A stretch of DNA of 64,000 nt from Phaeobacter sp. A36a-5a (GCF_037911135.1 NZ_JBBLYU010000001.1:682001-746000), one strand, 5' to 3'. Shown: positions 52,607 to 64,000, counted from the first letter of the stretch. The notes: generated by a model from the sequence alone, not told the origin. Numbers and translations: made by a program.

Positions 52607-53503
52607 ATGGCAAATTATGCAAATCTGCCCGCACCGACACCCGAAGGCGGGCTGAACCGGTACCTTCAGGAAATCCGCAAGTTCCCGCTGTTGGAACCGG
52701 AAGAGGAATATATGCTGGCCAAGCGCTGGGTCGAAGAGCAGGACAGTGCCTCGGCCCATAAGATGGTGACATCGCACCTGCGTCTGGCGGCGAAAATTGC
52801 CATGGGCTATCGCGGCTATGGTCTGCCGCAGGCCGAGGTGATCTCCGAAGCCAATGTCGGTTTGATGCAGGCGGTCAAACGCTTTGATCCCGAAAAGGGC
52901 TTTCGCCTGGCAACCTATGCCATGTGGTGGATCCGCGCCTCGATCCAGGAATATATCCTGCGGTCCTGGTCGCTGGTGAAACTCGGCACCACCTCGGCGC
53001 AGAAGAAGCTGTTCTTCAATCTGCGCAAGGCCAAGGCCCGTATCGGCGCGCTGGAGGAGGGCGACCTGCACCCCGACACCGTCAAGAAGATCGCCACCGA
53101 CCTCGGCGTGACCGAGACGGAGGTGATTTCGATGAACCGGCGGATGTCCGGCGGCGATGCCTCTCTCAATGCCACCGTCGGCAGCGAGGGCGAAGGCACG
53201 ATGCAGTGGCAGGACTGGCTGGAGGATGAGGATGCTGATCAGGCCGGCGACTACGAGGCGCGCGATGAGCTTGAGGCCCGCCGCGAGCTGCTCGCCAATG
53301 CACTGGATGTGCTCAACGATCGCGAGAAGGATATTCTGACGCAGCGCCGACTGGCCGATCAGGCGAAAACGCTGGAGGACCTCAGCACGCAATATGGCGT
53401 CAGCCGCGAGCGTATCCGCCAGATCGAGGTGCGCGCCTTCGAGAAACTTCAAAAGAAGATGCGCGAGCTGGCGTCCGAGAAGGGCATGTTGCCGGTGAGC
53501 TGA
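52607..53503 (+). CDS. rpoH: RNA polymerase heat-shock sigma factor RpoH
   Basis: A 298-residue sigma-32. Region 2 has SHLRLAAKIAMGYRGYGLP, EANVGLMQAVKRFDPEKGFR and LATYAMWWIRASIQEYILR; the RpoH box region follows in SLVKLGTTSAQKKLFFNLRK; region 4 ends with the helix-turn-helix [19 protein letters not shown]. The ATG at 52607 has GGGAGG nine bases upstream; an earlier ATG at 52571 is in the leader. Downstream of a sigma-32-type promoter and followed by a strong terminator. Some Rhodobacterales carry two RpoH proteins, so its subtype is not determined. Confidence 0.97.
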   Translation: MANYANLPAPTPEGGLNRYLQEIRKFPLLEPEEEYMLAKRWVEEQDSASAHKMVTSHLRLAAKIAMGYRGYGLPQAEVISEANVGLMQAVKRFDPEKGFRLATYAMWWIRASIQEYILRSWSLVKLGTTSAQKKLFFNLRKAKARIGALEEGDLHPDTVKKIATDLGVTETEVISMNRRMSGGDASLNATVGSEGEGTMQWQDWLEDEDADQAGDYEARDELEARRELLANALDVLNDREKDILTQRRLADQAKTLEDLSTQYGVSRERIRQIEVRAFEKLQKKMRELASEKGMLPVS

Positions 53504-53535
53504 TACGTCCGGAGCGGCCCGCGAATCGCAGATTG

Positions 53536-53563
53536 AACGGCCCCCTTTGCGGGGCCGTTTTTC
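53536..53563 (+). terminator. Rho-independent terminator after rpoH
   Basis: Perfect nine-base arms AACGGCCCC and GGGGCCGTT with a six-base loop, then TTTTCC. Located 32 bases after the stop. A short dyad CCTAAC/GTTAGG follows near 53699-53715 in the otherwise empty space before the chemoreceptor gene. Confidence 0.9.
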
Positions 53564-53766
53564 CTGTGTCGCGAGGGGCGCCACAGCGCCGCCGCGACCA
53601 GCTGCGGCCCGAGGCGGGCGAAGGTTTCCAAACTCTTAAGATAAGAGATTGAAATTCTATGCAATAATGGCGTGAAGCCTGCGATTTTGGGTCTTTGCCT
53701 AACGCTTTGTTAGGGGCGCCGGTCCTAGTGTTCGGGGATGTAATTCCTCAAAGGACCAAGTAACCG

Positions 53767-55701
53767 ATGCCGTCCATATTCTTTCGTCTTCCCATCCGTA
53801 TCTACGCTGTGGTGGCGATGGCACTCGCGCTCTCTGTGCTGCTGACCGTCCTGCTGCTGTCACGCGCAGTCGACAACGCCTATGCCATGCGCGACCGTGA
53901 GCTCAGCAATATCATCGATACCTCAATCAGCCTGCTTGCCGATCTTGAGGTGCGGGTACAGTCTGGTGAGCTGACAGCCGAGGAGGCGCGCGCTCAGGGC
54001 CGTGAGGTGATTGAGAAAATTCGCTTCGAAACCTCCGGCTACCTCTTTGCATTCGACAAGGAACTTATCGTGCGTGCGCACCCCATGGTGCCAGACTGGG
54101 TCGGCACTGACCGGTCCGGCTTCGAAGACGTGAAGGGTATCAAGGTGTTCCAGGAGCTGGGCAAGGTTGCCGCAGCTGATGGTGCCGGCTCGGTCCGCTA
54201 TTGGTTCCAGAAACCGGGTCAGACCACTCCAGAGCAGAAAATCGGCTATGTGAAGGCCTTTGAACCCTGGGGCTGGGTCATTGGCACCGGCTCCTATGTC
54301 TCTGACATTCGGGTGGATCTTGCCCAGATGCGGACCGAAGCGATGGCCACCCTCGCGATCAGCCTGATTCTTCTGGTGATTGCCTCGACGGTCCTGCTGC
54401 GCAGTGTTACCGGCCCGATCAACGGTCTGAAGGCGCGGATGGCCACGATGGCCGACGGCGAGACGGCGACGGATGTACCCTATACTCGGGCGCGCAGCGA
54501 AATTGGCGAAATGGCCCGAACGCTGGAGGCATTCCGCGGGAAGCTGCAGGAGCAAGACGTGCTGAAAGGCCAGCAGCAGACCCGCGACGCCGAGCGGTCC
54601 GATGTTGTGTCGATCATCTCCAGCCGTCTCGCGGCACTGTCGCAGGGCGATCTGACCGTGCGTATCAACGAGACCCTGCCGGAGGATTACGCCCAGCTGC
54701 AGCGTGACTTCAACCGCACCGCGGAAACGCTGAGCGCCACTGTGACCCAGGTGATCGACACTGCCGAAAGCATCCGCAACGGCGCCAATGAGATCAGCCA
54801 GGCCTCCGACGACCTGTCCAACCGCACCGAAAGCCAGGCCGCCACGCTGGAGGAAACCGCCGCCGCCCTGGACGAGATGACGGCCAGCGTGAAATCCGCC
54901 GCCGAAGGTGCCCGCAGTGTCGAAAGCATCATGCAGGAAGCCAAACAGGAGGCCGAAACAAGTGGCACCGTGGTGCAGAGCGCCGTCTCCGCAATGACCG
55001 AGATCGAGCAGTCCTCGACCCATATTTCGCAGATCATCGGGGTGATTGACGACATCGCCTTCCAGACCAACCTTCTGGCGCTGAACGCCGGTGTCGAGGC
55101 CGCGCGGGCCGGCGAGGCGGGCAAGGGCTTTGCCGTGGTCGCCAGCGAGGTGCGCGCCCTGGCGCAGCGGTCCTCGGATGCGGCGATGGAGATCAAGACG
55201 CTGATCGGCGACAGCACCAAGCAGGTGGAGCGGGGCGTTGATCTGGTGGGCAAAACCGGCGACGCGCTGCAAAGCATCGTGGAGCGGGTCGGTCATATCT
55301 CGAAACTGGTTTCGGGCATCGCAACCGGTGCCAGCGAACAGTCGACCGGTCTGCATGAGATCAACACCGGCGTGACCCAGCTTGACCAGGTCACCCAGCA
55401 GAACGCCGCCATGGTCGAAGAGGCCACTGCCGCCGGGCATATGCTCAATGCCGATGCCACCAAGCTGGCCCAGCTGGTCGCCCATTTCCGGGTCGCGGCG
55501 GGGGGCAGACCGGCCTCGGAACCTGCCCGCAAGACCCCAGCAGCGGCCCCGGCGCCGCGGGTCACCAGAAATGACCCCAAACCGGCGGCGCCCAGTGCCC
55601 ATGGCGATGACTGGGATCTGGAGGCGGTGAAACCGACCCCGGCCCCGGCGGTCGCCAGCACCAGTGGCAACGCGGCCAAGGATATCTGGCAGGATTTCTG
55701 A
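53767..55701 (+). CDS. Methyl-accepting chemotaxis protein with Cache domain
   Basis: A 644-residue chemoreceptor. Membrane helix 1 at about 12-33, a single-Cache periplasmic sensor (about 40-190, with GYLFAFDKELIVRAHPM and FEPWGWVIGTGSYVSDI), helix 2 at about 193-213, HAMP to about 268, and the signalling domain with the conserved hairpin tip IGVIDDIAFQTNLLALNAGVE, then AARAGEAGKGFAVVASEVR. The C-terminal 75 residues are an Ala/Pro-rich linker ending in IWQDF, a W-x-x-F pentapeptide that can tether the CheR methyltransferase. Ligands of this Cache type are often organic acids; none can be assigned. Monocistronic. Confidence 0.95.
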   Translation: MPSIFFRLPIRIYAVVAMALALSVLLTVLLLSRAVDNAYAMRDRELSNIIDTSISLLADLEVRVQSGELTAEEARAQGREVIEKIRFETSGYLFAFDKELIVRAHPMVPDWVGTDRSGFEDVKGIKVFQELGKVAAADGAGSVRYWFQKPGQTTPEQKIGYVKAFEPWGWVIGTGSYVSDIRVDLAQMRTEAMATLAISLILLVIASTVLLRSVTGPINGLKARMATMADGETATDVPYTRARSEIGEMARTLEAFRGKLQEQDVLKGQQQTRDAERSDVVSIISSRLAALSQGDLTVRINETLPEDYAQLQRDFNRTAETLSATVTQVIDTAESIRNGANEISQASDDLSNRTESQAATLEETAAALDEMTASVKSAAEGARSVESIMQEAKQEAETSGTVVQSAVSAMTEIEQSSTHISQIIGVIDDIAFQTNLLALNAGVEAARAGEAGKGFAVVASEVRALAQRSSDAAMEIKTLIGDSTKQVERGVDLVGKTGDALQSIVERVGHISKLVSGIATGASEQSTGLHEINTGVTQLDQVTQQNAAMVEEATAAGHMLNADATKLAQLVAHFRVAAGGRPASEPARKTPAAAPAPRVTRNDPKPAAPSAHGDDWDLEAVKPTPAPAVASTSGNAAKDIWQDF

Positions 55702-55748
55702 CCCGGAAACGGGCCTTGAAAGCCAGAACTTCAACGACCGAGACAGAG

Positions 55749-55778
55749 ACCGCGCCGGATCATCCCGGCGCGGTTTTT
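55749..55778 (+). terminator. Rho-independent terminator after the chemoreceptor gene
   Basis: Perfect ten-base arms ACCGCGCCGG and CCGGCGCGGT with a six-base loop, followed by TTTT. It lies 48 bases after the stop. The next 216 bases to the thiD stop show no gene. Confidence 0.92.
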
Positions 55779-55994
55779 CCATGCCAGCGGTATGGGTGGC
55801 GCCTGCCGCGATGATGCCGCGATTCCCCAGTGCTCCAGTGCCATGATCCATCGGCCCTGGTGTCGCGCCGGATGCCGATCGTCGCGATCAACGGCCAATG
55901 TCAGTCTCAAAGCGCTCCAGAAATCTGCGGCTGGAAACCGACATCACAGCAGGGAGCACCGGAAACAGGCGGCGGGGAACCGACCATGCGCCAA

Positions 55995-56789
55995 TCAGGC
56001 AGGGATCTCTTTCAGCCACTCATGCACATAGTCGCCAGCCGCCCGGCAGGCTGTCTCGATCTTTTGCGCTGCCATCAGCTGGACTGCGATTGCGGTGGCC
56101 AGGGTGCAGCCGGTGCCGCGCTTGGTCTGTTTCAGTCTTGGCCGCGGGAAGGCGACATGGGTGGCGTCGCAGAAAAGATGGTCCACTGCCATCGCGTCGG
56201 TCCCATGTCCTCCTTTGATCAGAACTGCTCCGGCGCCCGCCTGGTGAAGCTGGCGCGCCTGCGCTGCCATGCCGAAGTGCTGCGGGTCAAAGCGGCTCCC
56301 ACCGCCCGGAACTGCGCCGTGCAAGCCTGGGCATAGCTGCGATGCTTCGTGCAAGTTGGGGGTGATCAGATCGGCGCGGGCCATTAACGGTGCCAGATCA
56401 CCGGCGTGCATCAGCCGACCGCCTGAACTGCTGCGCAGAACCGGATCCAGCACAACCGCACAACTCGGCGGGAGCAACCGCGCCAGAGTTGCGGCAATTG
56501 CCTCGGCAGCTGCCGCGCTTCCGACCATGCCGATCTTCACCGCGCTGATCGGGCCGGTCTCAACAGCGGCCTGTATCTGACCCAGAATACCGTCAACCGG
56601 CGTCGGGTAGATCTCCTGCAAGGCCTGGTTGGTCTGCACGGTCACGGCTGTCACCACCGGTCGCAGGCTCAGCGATCGGGCCGCGAACTGCGGGATCATG
56701 CGGGCCATCGCCGTGGCGGCGGCGATATCACGGGTCAGCCCGGCGCCGCCGCTGCTGTCGGTGCCTGCGATGATCAGCAGCGCGCTCAT
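55995..56789 (-). CDS. thiD: Hydroxymethylpyrimidine/phosphomethylpyrimidine kinase
   Basis: A 264-residue ribokinase-fold enzyme that phosphorylates HMP and HMP-P for thiamine synthesis. Family blocks: ALLIIAGTDSSGGAGLTRDI at the start, AVKIGMVGSAAAAEAIA near 80, VLDPVLRSSSGGRL and the catalytic KRGTGCTLATAIAVQ near 230 with the anion-hole GTGC. It ends the thiC-O-S-G-E-F-D operon; its start overlaps the thiF stop by four bases. Confidence 0.95.
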   Translation of the reverse strand: MSALLIIAGTDSSGGAGLTRDIAAATAMARMIPQFAARSLSLRPVVTAVTVQTNQALQEIYPTPVDGILGQIQAAVETGPISAVKIGMVGSAAAAEAIAATLARLLPPSCAVVLDPVLRSSSGGRLMHAGDLAPLMARADLITPNLHEASQLCPGLHGAVPGGGSRFDPQHFGMAAQARQLHQAGAGAVLIKGGHGTDAMAVDHLFCDATHVAFPRPRLKQTKRGTGCTLATAIAVQLMAAQKIETACRAAGDYVHEWLKEIPA

Positions 56790-57754
56790 TGCCGCCGCCC
56801 CGCTGCCAAGAGCGCCAGATCTCCGGCAAAGTCAGGCGCAAGCTCCGCCGCCTTGCGCCAGGCCCGCAGGCCACTATGACAGGCAAGCACAACCCGGCGG
56901 TCCGTCGGCAGATCAGCCGCCGTCAACCGATCCGGCAGGATGCGGACGGCGGTCGTCGTGGCCGGTTCAGCGGCCTCATCCTCCGGGCGCAATTCTATCA
57001 CGTAATCGGCGGCGGTCAGGCTGTTCATCCCGATAAAGGGCAGCGACCGCGCAGGCTCTGCAGCCGTGGCGAAATCAAACCCGCCCATCTGAAGCCCGGC
57101 AAAGTCGAGGCTCAACATCCGCCCCAGCGGGGTTGGCTGATGGCCCAGTAGCAACTTCAGGGCAAGCTGTGCCTGCAGGGCGCCAATCACCCCGACAACC
57201 GGCCCCATAATCCCGGCACTGGCGCAGGTAGCGCTCCTGTCGGTTGGGTCGGGGAAGACGGCGCGCAGCGAGGGGCCGCCCCCGCAAAAGACGCCGACAT
57301 AACCCGATTGCGCCAGTGCCGACGCACTGATCAGCGGACGCCCCAGCTGCTGACAGCAATCCGAAAGCGTGTAGGACACCGCATAGCTGTCGGCAGCATC
57401 TATCACCAGATCGGCCGGGCCGACCGCAGCGGCGACATTGTCCGGTGTCAGGTCGCGTGCATGGGGGTGCAGCCGCAGCTCCGGCGCCATTGCCATCAGC
57501 CGCCTGCGCGCGGCCTCGACCTTGTAGCGACCAACGTCCGCAAATGTATAGAGTGGCTGGCGTGGCAGGTTGGTTGCCTCAACCAGGTCCCCGTCCATCA
57601 CCGTGATTTCGCCAATACCGGCACCGGCAAGATATTGCAGAACCGGACAGCCAAGCCCGCCGGCCCCGACAACAAGAATATGGGCGCTGGCCAGCCTCTG
57701 CTGTCCCTCGGCGCCCACCTCCGGCAAAGCGGTCTGGCGGTCAAAGCGGCTCAT
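56786..57754 (-). CDS. thiF: ThiF-type sulfur-carrier adenylyltransferase with rhodanese-like tail
   Basis: A 322-residue E1-like enzyme. The adenylation domain (1-230) has RFDRQTALPEVGAEGQQRL, the nucleotide motif VVGAGGLGCPVLQYLAGAGIG and the NLPRQPLYTFADVG segment. The last 75 residues form a rhodanese-like domain whose active-site loop VVLACHSGLRA holds Cys292. So activation of ThiS and persulfide delivery may be in one chain, as in MoeZ/MoeBR proteins. The zinc Cys pairs typical of ThiF are reduced. Start at 57754 overlaps the thiE stop by four bases; the longer frame from 57925 lies inside thiE. Confidence 0.9.
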   Translation of the reverse strand: MSRFDRQTALPEVGAEGQQRLASAHILVVGAGGLGCPVLQYLAGAGIGEITVMDGDLVEATNLPRQPLYTFADVGRYKVEAARRRLMAMAPELRLHPHARDLTPDNVAAAVGPADLVIDAADSYAVSYTLSDCCQQLGRPLISASALAQSGYVGVFCGGGPSLRAVFPDPTDRSATCASAGIMGPVVGVIGALQAQLALKLLLGHQPTPLGRMLSLDFAGLQMGGFDFATAAEPARSLPFIGMNSLTAADYVIELRPEDEAAEPATTTAVRILPDRLTAADLPTDRRVVLACHSGLRAWRKAAELAPDFAGDLALLAAGRRQ

Positions 57755-58344
57755 CTCGCGCAGGCCCGGATCCATTCCAGGGTCCGCGCCTCCGGGTTGG
57801 CGGCCTGCTGGATATCCGTCACCACGGCAGCGCTGTCTGCACCTGCGGCAAAGACCCCGGGCAGGCGTTCGGGCGTCAGCCCGCCAATGGCAACCAGCGG
57901 TGTGTCTCCCGCCATCGCTTTCCACCGGCGCACCCGGTCAAGCCCCTGTGGGGCCCATTTCATCTGTTTCAGCAGGGTTTCATAAACCGGACCAAGCGCC
58001 ACATACTCAGGGCCATGGGCGAGGGCGCGCTCCAGCTCCGCTACGTCATGGGTCGACAGGCCAAATCGCACGCCCTTGCGGCGCAGGGCCTCGAAATCGG
58101 CCGTGTCCATGTCTTCCTGTCCCAGGTGCACAAAGCTGCAGTTCAGATCCAGTGCGGCCTGCCAATAGTCATTGACCACCAGCTGCGCGCCATGCACGGC
58201 GCAGAAATCCCGCGCGCGGGCAATCTGGCGACGGATCTCCGGCTCCGGCAGGTCTTTCAGCCGCAGCTGCACAAGGCGCACCCCATGGGGAACCAGCAGT
58301 TCCAATTGGCTGACATGACCAACGATCAGGTAAAAACGCTCCAT
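57751..58344 (-). CDS. thiE: Thiamine phosphate synthase
   Basis: A 197-residue TIM-barrel enzyme that joins HMP-PP and thiazole phosphate to give thiamine phosphate. Recognised segments: VRLVQLRLKDLPEPEI near 22, QLVVNDYWQAALDL and FVHLGQEDMDTADFEALR near 55-90, FGLSTHDVAELERAL and the C-terminal PLVAIGGLTPERLPGVFAAGADSAAVVTDI. Slightly short for the family. Lies 31 bases after thiG in the operon. Confidence 0.93.
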   Translation of the reverse strand: MERFYLIVGHVSQLELLVPHGVRLVQLRLKDLPEPEIRRQIARARDFCAVHGAQLVVNDYWQAALDLNCSFVHLGQEDMDTADFEALRRKGVRFGLSTHDVAELERALAHGPEYVALGPVYETLLKQMKWAPQGLDRVRRWKAMAGDTPLVAIGGLTPERLPGVFAAGADSAAVVTDIQQAANPEARTLEWIRACAR

Positions 58345-58375
58345 TGTCGTCTCCGTGAATAAGGGGGGGCGCAGC

Positions 58376-59143
58376 TCAGCTTAGCGCTGCGAGGCCAAGA
58401 ACAGGGGTGGAGGGCACCGCCATATCGCGCCGCTCCATCGGGTCTGCGTGATATCCGGCGCGCCCGGCCGCAATCGCCAGCGCCATGGCGCGCGCCATTC
58501 CGGCAGGATCTCCGGCCTTGGCCACAGCGGTGTTCAGCAGCACGGCATCCATGCCCAGCTCCATCGCCTGCGTCGCATCCGACGGGCGGCCAATGCCCGC
58601 ATCCACGATCAGCGGCACCTCAGGGAAATAGGCCCGCATCGCGCGCAGGCCATCCGGGTTGCGCAAGCCCTGACCGGATCCGATCGGCGCCCCCCAGGGC
58701 ATCAGCACCTCACAGCCCGCCTCAAGGAGTTTCTCTCCGACCACCAGATCGTCGGTGGTGTAGGGAAAGACCTGAAACCCATCGTCAGACAGCGTACGCG
58801 CGGCCTCGACCAACCCGAACACATCCGGTTGCAGCGTGTCGCAATGGCCGATCACTTCCAGCTTGATCCAGGGCGTGCCGAACAGCTCGCGCGCCATCTG
58901 GGCGGTGGTCACTGCTTCCTGCACGGAGTGGCAGCCTGCGGTGTTGGGCAGGATGCGGCAGCCGGTATCGCGCAGGCCGTCCCAGAATCCCGCGCCGGAG
59001 CCATCAGCGGTCTCGCGCCGCAGGGACACGGTGATGATTTCGCAGCCACTGGTTCTGATTGCCTCGCTCAGGACCACAGGCGAGGGGTATTGGGCGGTGC
59101 CCAGCAGCAGCCGCGAGGTGATCTCTTCTCCATAGATCTGCAT
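58376..59143 (-). CDS. thiG: Thiazole synthase
   Basis: A 255-residue ThiG, the TIM-barrel enzyme that forms the thiazole ring from deoxyxylulose phosphate, ThiS thiocarboxylate and dehydroglycine. Visible blocks: [51 protein letters not shown] and [30 protein letters not shown]. Starts two bases after thiS, which provides its sulfur donor. The oxidase that makes dehydroglycine (ThiO) is also in the operon. Confidence 0.96.
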   Translation of the reverse strand: MQIYGEEITSRLLLGTAQYPSPVVLSEAIRTSGCEIITVSLRRETADGSGAGFWDGLRDTGCRILPNTAGCHSVQEAVTTAQMARELFGTPWIKLEVIGHCDTLQPDVFGLVEAARTLSDDGFQVFPYTTDDLVVGEKLLEAGCEVLMPWGAPIGSGQGLRNPDGLRAMRAYFPEVPLIVDAGIGRPSDATQAMELGMDAVLLNTAVAKAGDPAGMARAMALAIAAGRAGYHADPMERRDMAVPSTPVLGLAALS

Positions 59144-59311
59144 CGTTATCCCCCCTGCATCGGGGCGAGCACTTCGATGCGGTCGCCCTCGTTAAGCTCG
59201 GTGTCAGCGCGTCGGGTGCGGGCCACAAAGGCGCCATTCAGCGCGGTGGCGACCGATGGGCTGATATAGCCCAGCTCGCGCAGCGCAGCTTCCAGCGTCC
59301 GGGCGCTCACC

Positions 59312-62115
<2,804 letters not shown>

Positions 62116-62228
62116 CTAGACTCAGAAAAGACACCAGATGAGGCTTGGCTCGGGAAACAGAGAGCGCGCGGCCCTCTTGTTCGGTCAACGCAGGGTGGTC
62201 GGGGTGTATTTGTCCCGGCGCCGTGCAT

Positions 62229-62348
62229 GCCTAGCTTCCTACGCCAGTATCAACTGGGTCAGGTTCAAAGGGTCGCGCCGCCGGTTTGGGTTGCCCCGCA
62301 CCAAAACGCCTCTCAGTCCCCTTGGCGGGACTCCCCTGCGTGCCTTAG
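62229..62348 (-). promoter_or_regulatory. TPP (thi-box) riboswitch upstream of thiC
   Basis: On the minus strand the aptamer begins GCAGGGGAGTCC, has the invariant ACTGAGAGG, then the GACCCTTTGAACCTGA block and CAGTTGATACTGGCGTAGGA at its 3' end. All conserved TPP-sensor strands are present and in order. It lies 132 bases before the thiC start, leaving room for the expression platform. It should repress thiC-O-S-G-E-F-D when thiamine pyrophosphate is abundant. Confidence 0.95.
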
Positions 62349-62393
62349 GGGTAGGGGAGATGCTGTCATCCCGTCAACCTGTTATTTTATAGA

Positions 62394-62413
62394 TTATTTA
62401 TATATATAAATAA
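62394..62413. promoter_or_regulatory. Perfect 20-bp A/T palindrome between thiC and bioB
   Basis: The half TTATTTATAT is followed directly by its exact reverse complement. It lies in a 35-base A/T-only patch of a GC-rich genome, between the two divergent operons. It may be a regulator site, a promoter melting region or a terminator of neither; no T-tract logic applies. Confidence 0.5.
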
Positions 62414-62494
62414 CAATGCGCTAAATCCAAGATGACTCCTCCGGTGGGGCAAATCGCTGCATCGCAGCTTTGCGCTTGATCGCAACCCTGCAAG

Positions 62495-62504
62495 TTATCT
62501 ATAA
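62495..62504. promoter_or_regulatory. BioR box upstream of bioB
   Basis: TTATCTATAA fits the published alphaproteobacterial BioR consensus TTATMKATAA exactly, 52 bases before the bioB start. It should serve as the binding site for the GntR-family biotin repressor, which is not encoded in the window. Confidence 0.85.
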
Positions 62505-62556
62505 AACCGCAACGCCATCCGCGCATGGCCGACAGGTATAGAGAACAGGAGACAGC

Positions 62557-63534
62557 ATGCTGGACGCTGCACCCATCCGCACCGACTGGACCCGCAAGGA
62601 AGCGGAAGCGATCTACAACAAGCCGTTCATGGATCTGCTGTTTGAGGCGCACAGCGTGCACCGACAGTATTTCGACCCCAATCAGGTGCAGAAATCCAAG
62701 CTCCTGAGCATCAAGACCGGCGGCTGCGCCGAGGATTGCGCCTATTGCTCGCAGTCGGCGCGCAACGGCGCGCAGCTCTCGGCCTCCAAGCTGATCGAGG
62801 TGCAGCGGGTGATTGCCGAGGCCAGGAAAGCCAAGGAAGGCGGCGCGACGCGCTACTGCATGGGGGCCGCCTGGCGCTCGCCCAAGGACCGCGACATGGC
62901 CGCACTTGAGGCGATGGTGCAGGGGGTCAAGGATCTGGGCATGGAAACCTGCATGACGCTGGGCATGCTGGACGAGGAACAGGTGTTCCGCCTGCGTGAT
63001 GCGGGTCTCGATTATTACAACCACAATATCGACACCTCGGAGCGTTACTACTCCGAGATCATCACCACCCGCACCTTTGCCGACCGGATCGACACCCTGA
63101 ACCGGGTTCGCGAGGCGGGCATCAAGGTCTGCTCCGGCGGTATCGTCGGTATGGGGGAGCAGCAGCTGGACCGTATCGACATGATGCTGGCGCTGGCGAC
63201 GCTGGAGGTGCATCCCGACTCGGTGCCGGTCAACATGCTGATCCCGATCGCCGACACGCCGCTCGCCAATGTAGAGAAGCTGGATCCGATCGAATTTGTG
63301 CGTTCGGTGGCGCTGGCCCGCATCCTGATGCCGAAGTCGCATGTGCGCCTGTCGGCCGGCCGCACCGATATGTCGGACGAGATGCAGGCGATGTGCTTCT
63401 TTGCCGGTGCCAACTCGATCTTCGTGGGCGACACGCTGCTGACCGCCGACAACCCCGAAGAGGACAAGGATCAGCAGCTGTTCGACCGTCTGGGCATCAC
63501 CGCCATGGCCGCGGGCTGCGACGGCAGCCGCTGA
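62557..63534 (+). CDS. bioB: Biotin synthase
   Basis: A 325-residue radical SAM enzyme inserting sulfur into dethiobiotin. The cluster motif [13 protein letters not shown] (CX3CX2C) is near residue 52, followed by the family segments [30 protein letters not shown] and [12 protein letters not shown]. Length is normal. GGAG precedes the ATG and the BioR box lies upstream. Its TGA overlaps the bioF ATG by one base. Confidence 0.97.
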   Translation: MLDAAPIRTDWTRKEAEAIYNKPFMDLLFEAHSVHRQYFDPNQVQKSKLLSIKTGGCAEDCAYCSQSARNGAQLSASKLIEVQRVIAEARKAKEGGATRYCMGAAWRSPKDRDMAALEAMVQGVKDLGMETCMTLGMLDEEQVFRLRDAGLDYYNHNIDTSERYYSEIITTRTFADRIDTLNRVREAGIKVCSGGIVGMGEQQLDRIDMMLALATLEVHPDSVPVNMLIPIADTPLANVEKLDPIEFVRSVALARILMPKSHVRLSAGRTDMSDEMQAMCFFAGANSIFVGDTLLTADNPEEDKDQQLFDRLGITAMAAGCDGSR

Positions 63535-64000
63535 TGGCGGGCGCCTTCCCGAGGCATGACAGATCGCTGGAAGCGCTGCGCACACGCGGACGCTACCGGC
63601 AACTGATGCCGCGGGACGGGCATGACTTTGCCTCCAACGACTACCTTGGGCTGGCAGGCAGCGATGTGCTGCGCGCCGCCGCTTCAGATGCGCTGGCGCG
63701 CGGGGTGCCGGTGGGGGCGGGCGGTTCGCGCCTTTTGCGCGGCAATGACGCCGAACACCAGCTGCTGGAGACGGAGGCGGCCGCGTTTTTCGGCACCGAG
63801 GCGGCGCTGTTCATGGGCGGCGGCTTCAACGCCAATCAGGCGATCTTCTCCACCCTGCCGCAGCAGGGGGATCTGGTGCTCTATGATGCGCTGATCCATG
63901 CCAGCACCCATGACGGGATGCGGCTGGGCCGGGCAGAGACCCGCAGCTTTGCCCATGGCGATTCGGAGGATGCTGCACGGGTGCTGAAGACCTGGCGCGC
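63534..64000 (+). CDS. bioF: 8-amino-7-oxononanoate synthase, 5' part (cut by the window end)
   Basis: The first 155 residues of a PLP enzyme joining pimeloyl thioester and alanine. Visible: FASNDYLGLAGSDVLRAAA, VGAGGSRLLRGNDAEHQ, ALFMGGGFNANQA and LYDALIHASTHDGMRLGRAE. Start ATG overlaps the bioB stop (TGATG). No stop codon before base 64000, so the gene continues beyond the window; the PLP lysine is not reached. Confidence 0.93.
   Translation, partial: MAGAFPRHDRSLEALRTRGRYRQLMPRDGHDFASNDYLGLAGSDVLRAAASDALARGVPVGAGGSRLLRGNDAEHQLLETEAAAFFGTEAALFMGGGFNANQAIFSTLPQQGDLVLYDALIHASTHDGMRLGRAETRSFAHGDSEDAARVLKTWR

Overview
The window is a continuous stretch of GC-rich chromosome from an alphaproteobacterium, most likely a marine Rhodobacterales (Roseobacter-group) species. 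Evidence for this: a heterotetrameric sarcosine oxidase operon, a non-pyrrolysine trimethylamine-methyltransferase homologue, a LexA box of the alphaproteobacterial form GTTC-N7-GTTC in front of mmcB, a BioR box in front of bioB, a tRNA-His without the extra 5' G and with discriminator A, and an NrdR/Rib/NusB gene order typical of the group. I see no insertion sequence, phage, CRISPR array or rRNA, so this is mostly core genome with a few accessory insertions. The genus cannot be fixed from the sequence alone.

Layout. 0-7.7 kb: a DMT transporter, a Nudix hydrolase and a DUF983 protein, then a four-gene stress operon (EF-hand protein, ECF sigma factor, membrane anti-sigma candidate, Spy/CpxP-like sensor), a PleD-like diguanylate cyclase with a degenerate receiver, and a HAD phosphatase. 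7.9-13.1 kb: an MttB-family methyltransferase, a DUF4153 membrane protein, and an H-NOX-like protein without the haem-ligand histidine, translationally coupled to an HNOBA-GGDEF cyclase. 13.4-20.5 kb: two identical tRNA-Glu genes, recJ, glpX, hom, a small lipoprotein, a TetR regulator with a perfect operator, and a pirin. 21.3-24.1 kb: a stand-alone TadE/TadE/vWA operon. 24.5-36.2 kb: glutamate dehydrogenase, soxBDAG, then dnaG and rpoD.

36.4-49 kb holds small secreted proteins (including a tandem paralogous pair), yjbQ and the riboflavin/NrdR/NusB cluster nrdR-ribD // ribE-ribB-ribH-nusB. This cluster is split by an opposite-strand capsule block (kpsS, export lipoprotein, kpsC). 49-55.7 kb: a possible structured RNA, SOS-controlled mmcB, tRNA-His, an RluD-type pseudouridine synthase whose start codon overlaps that of a divergent gene, rpoH with a heat-shock-type promoter, and a Cache chemoreceptor. 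56-62.3 kb: a full thiamine operon thiC-O-S-G-E-F-D on the minus strand behind a TPP riboswitch. The window ends in a BioR-boxed biotin operon (bioB, partial bioF).

Functional themes. Methylated amines and C1: MttB homologue and Sox feed tetrahydrofolate, and similar ACACAT/ATGTG motifs lie upstream of both. Signalling: two GGDEF enzymes, each with an intact I-site, joined to input domains that have lost their key residues. Transcription: three sigma factors (RpoD, RpoH, one ECF). Cofactors: riboflavin, thiamine and biotin are all made here, and the GTP cyclohydrolase II half of RibB looks dead. The most unusual items are the haem-ligand-less H-NOX/HNOBA-GGDEF pair, the candidate RNA at 49.55-49.79 kb, the paralogous secreted pair at 37.8-38.7 kb and the capsule insertion within the rib cluster.
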